A stretch of DNA of 64,000 nucleotides from Chrysaora quinquecirrha (Eukaryota; Cnidaria; Scyphozoa; Semaeostomeae; Pelagiidae). The first letter of the stretch is position 1. Each line of letters starts with the position of its first letter. The notes under the pieces were generated by a model that was not told the DNA's origin, ran no database searches, and worked only from the letters and a program-made list of their open reading frames with translations. Positions 59,371 to 64,000 of this stretch are shown here, one piece after another. Location: the NCBI GenBank assembly GCA_014526335.1, contig JACTAT010000012.1, positions 1,397,318 to 1,461,317 on the forward strand, given 5' to 3'. Both the position numbers and the translations under genes were made by a program.

Positions 59371-60780
59371 GTGAATAACACATGGAGTAACACTAGTGCC
59401 CAGTTCTCTCAACTTAACAAACAGCGACTCGCAACAGCAATTGTTTGCAGAGAAGCAAAGCAAAATGGCAATGCTAAGCAGTATATCCATAGATTTATAG
59501 AATTAGGGTACGATGATTTGAAACAGTTGCAAGAAATGTCAACAGAAGATTTAAAAGAAGTTTTGAAAGATGTAAGCCAGGGCACCAAAAGAGATTTCTG
59601 GCCGTTATTCAAATTCTACAGTCCAAAGCAACACATGGTGAGCCATGCAGAAACCAAGATGACAAACATTCAGTCAATGAAGGTGTTCCTTCTGCACAAG
59701 ATATTACAGCTTGGCCACAAATTGGCAAGGACCTATGGGTACCAAACCCACTGTTAGAAAGACTGAGGTTTTATAATGATCTTTTAACAAGATTGCTTAA
59801 AACAACATACCACCTTGTACCACCAATTCAGTTCAAAAGCTATGCAATTGATCAAAGAATTACACGTTGGAAAATTGAGAAGACAGCCCTTAGACTTGAA
59901 AAAAAAGTAAAAATATTTTTGACAATAGCAGCAAAGATGGCAATGCTATGAAGGTTCAATAATTTTCATCAGAGTCATTAGCTATTCAGATTGGTGACAG
60001 ATCAAAAGCAGAATCTGCAAAAGTGATTGTTGATGGGATTATCAGTGAGCTGTTTAGCTTCCTGGATGAGATACTAAAGCAACATTCATAATTATTCAGC
60101 AAGCAGAATGAGGTTAAGCTTTGGAAGCATGATAAGTTGAAATACTATGATGACAAAATAGCTAAGATGAAATCTCACTTGCATTCATTGGAGAAATGTT
60201 GATCAAGCATCATCTCAAAAATTGATTTAATCAAAAGAAGAGTACCCCTTTTTGCTGATACTAGCAAAGAGGTTCAACATAAAAGAAAAAGGATATATGG
60301 TAGTAACAAACAGAAGGCAAGTAAGAGAAAAACAAAAAGGTTACACAAAAGGCAAATGAAATTGTAAAGATCATAACAAATGGCAAAGTAGAAGAACACT
60401 GCACCCTGAAAGATGGAAACAGATTACAATTAAAGGTACACCAAATTGAAAGAAAAGATGGGCTAGTTCCGAGGTATCATTTGGAGGCTTTGAAATTTCT
60501 TATTTCGGATGACTGCTTTGATACAGATGCCATGCCAATTGTTGAAAAGATGGCCAGTGATCTTGGTGCAAAACAGACTTCAACACGTGAAGGACGGAAA
60601 AGAAAATTATTGAAAGCAGCTGCAAAGAAAAAGCAGTGCAGCATTATTGATATGATGTCTAAAAAGAAAGGAGCACCTGCCATGTCAACTGCTGTTACCT
60701 TGGACGAGTTGGTTCTGTCAGACATAGAGTCTGATTCCAGGTCCTCTTCTTCTTCCAACTCAGATGAAATGGACACTTGA
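59371..60780 (+). pseudogene. accessory gene of the 4.6-kb transposon
   Basis: The first part (59371-59757; no certain ATG) reads LNKQRLATAIVCREAKQNGN and QYIHRFIELGYDDLKQLQEM, a helical unit. The middle is broken by stops. The last part (about 60350-60780) reads NEIVKIITNGKVEEHCTLKD and ends with a Lys-rich stretch (REGRKRKLLKAAAKKKQ) and an acidic Ser tail (SDSRSSSSSNSDEMDT). No known domain; a DNA- or transposase-binding helper is a guess from gene order. Confidence 0.5.
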
Positions 60781-61045
60781 CACTAACTAACAAAAACATA
60801 GATACTGCATGCTAAGAGTCTTGAATCTGAAATGTGCTGAAATTATTAATTGTGTGTTATTTGAGGACTTTTTCAAATTGAAGATTTGAGGATTTCAGCA
60901 AACAGTTTTGTAAATCTTGTAAGAATATTTCATGGCCCTTCCAATTGGAAGACAAAATTTCGTAGCCCATCTTCAAGGCTGGAATAAATTTCATGGCCCA
61001 TACCAAATCACTCCGGCCCCCCTAGTAGATAATTAATGAACGGTC

Positions 61046-61312
61046 AAGAATCACTTGCTTAGAACCAGCAGTCTGAAAATTCAGTTTCTATTCGTGGGAA
61101 TTTGGTAGAAATTGCTGTAATTTAATGAAAAAAGTTCTGAAAACAGACCACTGCATGCTGAATGTAAAAATGTAGGTTCTTATATGCGAGTTTTTTAATG
61201 AAATAATGTATCATTCTTTAGTGCAATAAGGGTTTTATAATGTCGCTAATGTCTTGGTCACCATAACTTGAGACTGTCAAATTGCTGTCTTCAACTGAAA
61301 CTTCAGCCTGAC
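61046..61312. other. spacer between transposon and RecQ relic
   Basis: Nothing recognised; includes the region downstream of the RecQ stop. Confidence 0.45.
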
Positions 61313-63108
61313 TCACGATTGTTGTGTTAAAAGACTGAGTGAGTGATGTTGAGTTGTCATATTATGAGCTTTCAGTTGAAATATCCATTTCTTTGCATTC
61401 ACTGCTTTCCGGTAAATCATCCATGTCCAGAAAACTTCAGACAATGCAACAAAAATTTTCTTTGCATGTACTAAATGCCACAATTCAACATGTTGGGTTA
61501 TGTCTTTAATATTGTATAAAATTGCGCAGTTATCTAGCAACTGGTTTATTTGATAATTATCAAACTCTTGTAGTATCATGGTAGACCTGACAGGGATAAA
61601 CACATTATCTTCTGCTAATAATTGATTTCTGTATACCTTCAGTTTTGCATGCAATAGCTCTCTTAGCTCTCTGGATACATTTCTTTTTTTGTTGCTAACT
61701 TCCAAGAGTAATTTTTCTTTATTTGGATCAAATAATTCCAGTGCAACATGTGAGGAGCAATCGCATGCATGTTCTACTACAAACATCGCAACAAAATCAG
61801 CCTGTTGGTCTGTTTGCCTGATAATTCTTTGAAAAGGATTCTGTTATTAATTTTTGGCGACATTCATGGCTGTGTACAAATTCCTTGTGTACAAAAGCAA
61901 AAGCACTGTTTTCCATCCCTGGCTAGCCTGCCAATTTCTTGCACTAGCATCTCAAATTTGAGGATGGTCCAAAGTGAATGCTCCTATAAACATTTCTGCA
62001 ATTGATTCCCATTCCAAAGGCAATGGTGCAGACCAGAACTTGAAGTTAACTTTCTGGGTTTCCCATCTCATTTAAAACATGACTCTTGCCTGAGTCAGGG
62101 CTACCAGCATGAAACATCTCAATTATATGGTTCGTTATAGGCTCATTGTTGGAAGCTGATTCTGTAAAAGCAGCGTTAACAATAACTCTGTATAACAATG
62201 CACATTGTTTCCTAGTTTGGCAAAAAATAATACATCTTGGTGTGCATTCCTTTTCAGTTTGCAGCTCTTTAATCAGTGAGTGGAAAATGCCCTCAAATGA
62301 TCTCCTTTTATATATGTAATACAAATGGTATGATATATTACGTCTCACAGGTGATTGCTCTATGCTGAATATCTTGTTTGGATTTATGTCCAGCATCAAG
62401 AAGATAGCAGACTTGGTGGCTTTTGTAGCAGTTGCTGTGAAGATTCCCCATCTTGGGCTTGGATTGAGCAATGCTTTCAGCTCCAATAGCTTGCAAAACC
62501 AGTGTCTGAATGGTGTAGCTGTTTCAGATGATGATGTTCCCCTGAAAATTTTTAAATTTATTAAAAAAGAAGTAATGATGTAACTGTGAGCAAGAAAAAA
62601 CTTACCCGTGTACTATACAATGAGCCTTGTCTATTATTATAGCACAGCAATCTTCTTTAAAATACTCTGATGACGCTAAACACCTCCAGGGAGACTTTGC
62701 CAGGAATGTCTCAGGTGGCACATAGAGGAGGGAGTAGCAGCTATCTTTCATGGCACTCAACTCTTGATCTTGATTCTCAAAGATTCCAGCTGCAGATACT
62801 GCTGATTTACTATTTAGTTCTTTTATCTGGTCGCTCATTAAGGATGTAAGAGGTGATACAACTAAGACTGTGCTGGTGCCTACCAGATCATCATTGAGAT
62901 AATCTTGAATACTTGGGATAGCTTGAAAAACTAACAACTTTCCGTATTCTGTATGAGTGCTGACGTAAATATATTTTCCGTTAAAAAATTCTCGTAATGA
63001 TTCTTTTTGTTTCTTGTACATTTTTTCAACATTAAGAAAACTGCAAGCTATTTTAATTGTTTCTTCAAACTTTTGATCATCACATTTGACAACACTCTAC
63101 TGCGCCAT
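61313..63108 (-). pseudogene. RecQ-family helicase pseudogene
   Basis: An ATG at 63108 is followed at codon 4 by a TAG. Exon 1 ends at 62606 (donor GTAAGT), the intron is 64 bp and exon 2 starts at 62541, with phases matching. Motif Ia-like VVSPLTSLMSDQIKEL, motif II IIIDKAHCIVHG (DEAH changed to DKAH), motif III GIFTATATKAT, motif IV RCIIFCQTRKQCALLYR, motif [14 protein letters not shown] after a TAA at about 62046, and motif [17 protein letters not shown] in a shifted frame all occur in order. Walker A reads TEYGKLL instead of TGYGKSL. A Cys/His-rich tail follows (FVVEHACDC). It is dead by stops and by loss of both ATPase motifs. It resembles the RecQ-like genes scattered in cnidarian genomes. 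Confidence 0.8.
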
Positions 63109-63531
63109 TATGAATCTTTCAGATTGCATAATTATTGCTCCAAGTAATATCGCATAAATTATTTTATCAAAACTCTAAAACTTTTCTGCAAGCTCTTACC
63201 TCCTTCATAGAGGTTAGAGTCTGCACGCAGGCTATGTGAAGAAAGGCTAATTAGCAATGATTCAGATTACCTGATTTCAACATAAAAGCAATATAACCAA
63301 CAGTTTGCCATTGTGACTCCTGAGATTGGCTACTTGGAATGTCATATTCTCGAACTATATGACAATTGTTCCAGCACTAGCGTCCAATTTGAGAAGAAGC
63401 ATAACACGAGAGGTTCTCCAGGACCAGAACATTTGTCGCATTTGAACGAAATTTTCTTCCCAAATATTCTGCATTTCAAACGTTGATCTTTGCTTGAAGT
63501 TTCAGCTGAAGATATTCTAACCTCCTTGTGG
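63109..63531. other. spacer, nothing recognised
   Basis: Upstream flank of the RecQ pseudogene; no element or gene recognised. Confidence 0.45.
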
Positions 63532-64000
63532 CTACCCTCTCAGTGAGGTAATTGTTAGGGCAAGCTTTCTTCTGTGGTGACTCTGCCTGTTTCTTGGATA
63601 GTGTAGAACTTTTTCTCTGCCATTTGTTTTTCTAAATACTGCATACCAGATGCGAATAACCTCAAATCTGAACTCACTTTGAGCAAGTTGTGCTTTTTTA
63701 ACATCTTTTGTAAGATTCTTACTGTTTCTCCATTGAGTGTGTCCGTTTACCAAGACGTACATTTCAATAAGGCTGTCTAGAACTCTGTTTTGCTTCTGTA
63801 GGCTTCTAAATTCAGTATTATATTAAGCAAGCTGATGGTTCGATCTGTCCACCCATCCATAGATTTCTTGGTAAAAAGAAGCAGCAAGCAGCAGATGGAT
63901 GATGGCCGTATCTGCTCCTTGATTGACCTTGGCAATGAGCTGATTCTGTTGGCCGCAAGGAATACCATTGTCAAGGATAACACTACATTATTGTCATTCT
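63532..64000 (-). pseudogene. unrecognised open frames at the right edge
   Basis: Two minus-strand frames join with one shift near 63790: 63983-63777 (LTMVFLAANRISSLPRSIKE, CCLLLLFTKKSMDGWTDRT) and 63800-63532 (YVLVNGHTQWRNSKNLTKDV, FRFEVIRIWYAVFRKTNGRE). Continuity over 150 residues suggests a decayed gene. No family recognised; it may belong to the same mobile cluster as the RecQ relic. Confidence 0.3.

Larger units (their letters stand above)
56450..61045. mobile_element. 4.6-kb DNA transposon with two divergent genes
   Basis: Left end GACCGGTCATTAGTTATCTA and right end, read inward, GACCGTTCATTAATTATCTA then CTAGGGGGGCCGGAGTGATTTGG form inverted repeats of about 45 bp with few differences. 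Ttcatggccc words recur just inside both ends. Inside are a minus-strand transposase-like gene (58970-57021) and a plus-strand accessory gene (59371-60780), sharing a 400-bp divergent spacer. No target duplication could be read. I cannot place it in a named superfamily with confidence. Confidence 0.8.

Noticed and set aside
61313..63108. host BLM or RECQL gene
   Set aside because: Early stops, lost Walker A and DEAH residues, and a single short intron next to transposon relics fit a mobile RecQ-like pseudogene better than a host helicase.
1..64000. tRNA genes, rRNA, CRISPR arrays or bacterial operons
   Set aside because: No tRNA box A/B pairs, rRNA blocks, regularly spaced spacer arrays or Shine-Dalgarno-linked gene strings were seen.

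Overview
The window looks like an AT-rich nuclear contig from an invertebrate animal, most likely a cnidarian such as an anthozoan. Evidence: a split single-copy animal gene (MPHOSPH10) with clean GT-AG introns, no operons, very low coding density, and mobile families I remember as common in cnidarians (Penelope-like elements, ZMYM/ZNF862-type hAT, OTU/vertnin-like, DUF6589, mobile RecQ). The phylum is an inference; no marker gene settles it.

Left part, 1-28,180, holds the host genes. An unrecognised, very acidic, Ser-rich protein lies on the minus strand (exons 8645-8456, 6319-5291, 4812-4510, perhaps a 37-nt exon at 447-411, then off the window). MPHOSPH10 (U3 snoRNP protein MPP10) is complete on the minus strand: seven exons, 26162 to 16951, 645 codons including the stop, every intron phase consistent. 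Introns and spacers carry foldback MITEs, a nested MITE with readable target duplications, a Tc1/mariner relic, a Penelope RT relic and, at 12385-14809, a 2.4-kb near-perfect palindrome built of GTAATGTGGAGG-type repeats.

Middle part, 28,181-50,760, is repeat-rich. In order: a LINE with coiled-coil/SGNH ORF1 and endonuclease; an opposed Penelope-like element whose 3' region carries a hammerhead-ribozyme-like fold; an 89-bp satellite; a hAT element carrying an OTU/vertnin-like protease gene plus a transposase with four in-frame stops; a LINE fragment; a dispersed family with different low-complexity tails; a second hammerhead-bearing Penelope fragment; a 150-bp tandem repeat; two copies of a MITE; and an 84-bp satellite with a 16-bp palindrome per unit.

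Right part, 50,760-64,000, is a nest of decayed large DNA elements. A DUF6589-type gene is split (N-terminal part about 50,770-51,200, C-terminal part 55,019-56,192), and between its parts lies a 3.1-kb segment bounded by inverted TCCCTTA termini. It is followed by a 4.6-kb element (56450-61045) with long terminal inverted repeats and two divergent genes, one a putative RNase-H-fold transposase with a C-terminal SAP-like segment, and then by a RecQ-family helicase pseudogene (63108-61313, minus). The best candidates for something little described are the 4.6-kb divergent two-gene transposon, the OTU-hAT element, the giant foldback and the Penelope hammerheads. Everything rests on reading the sequence by eye; family names come from remembered motifs, not searches.
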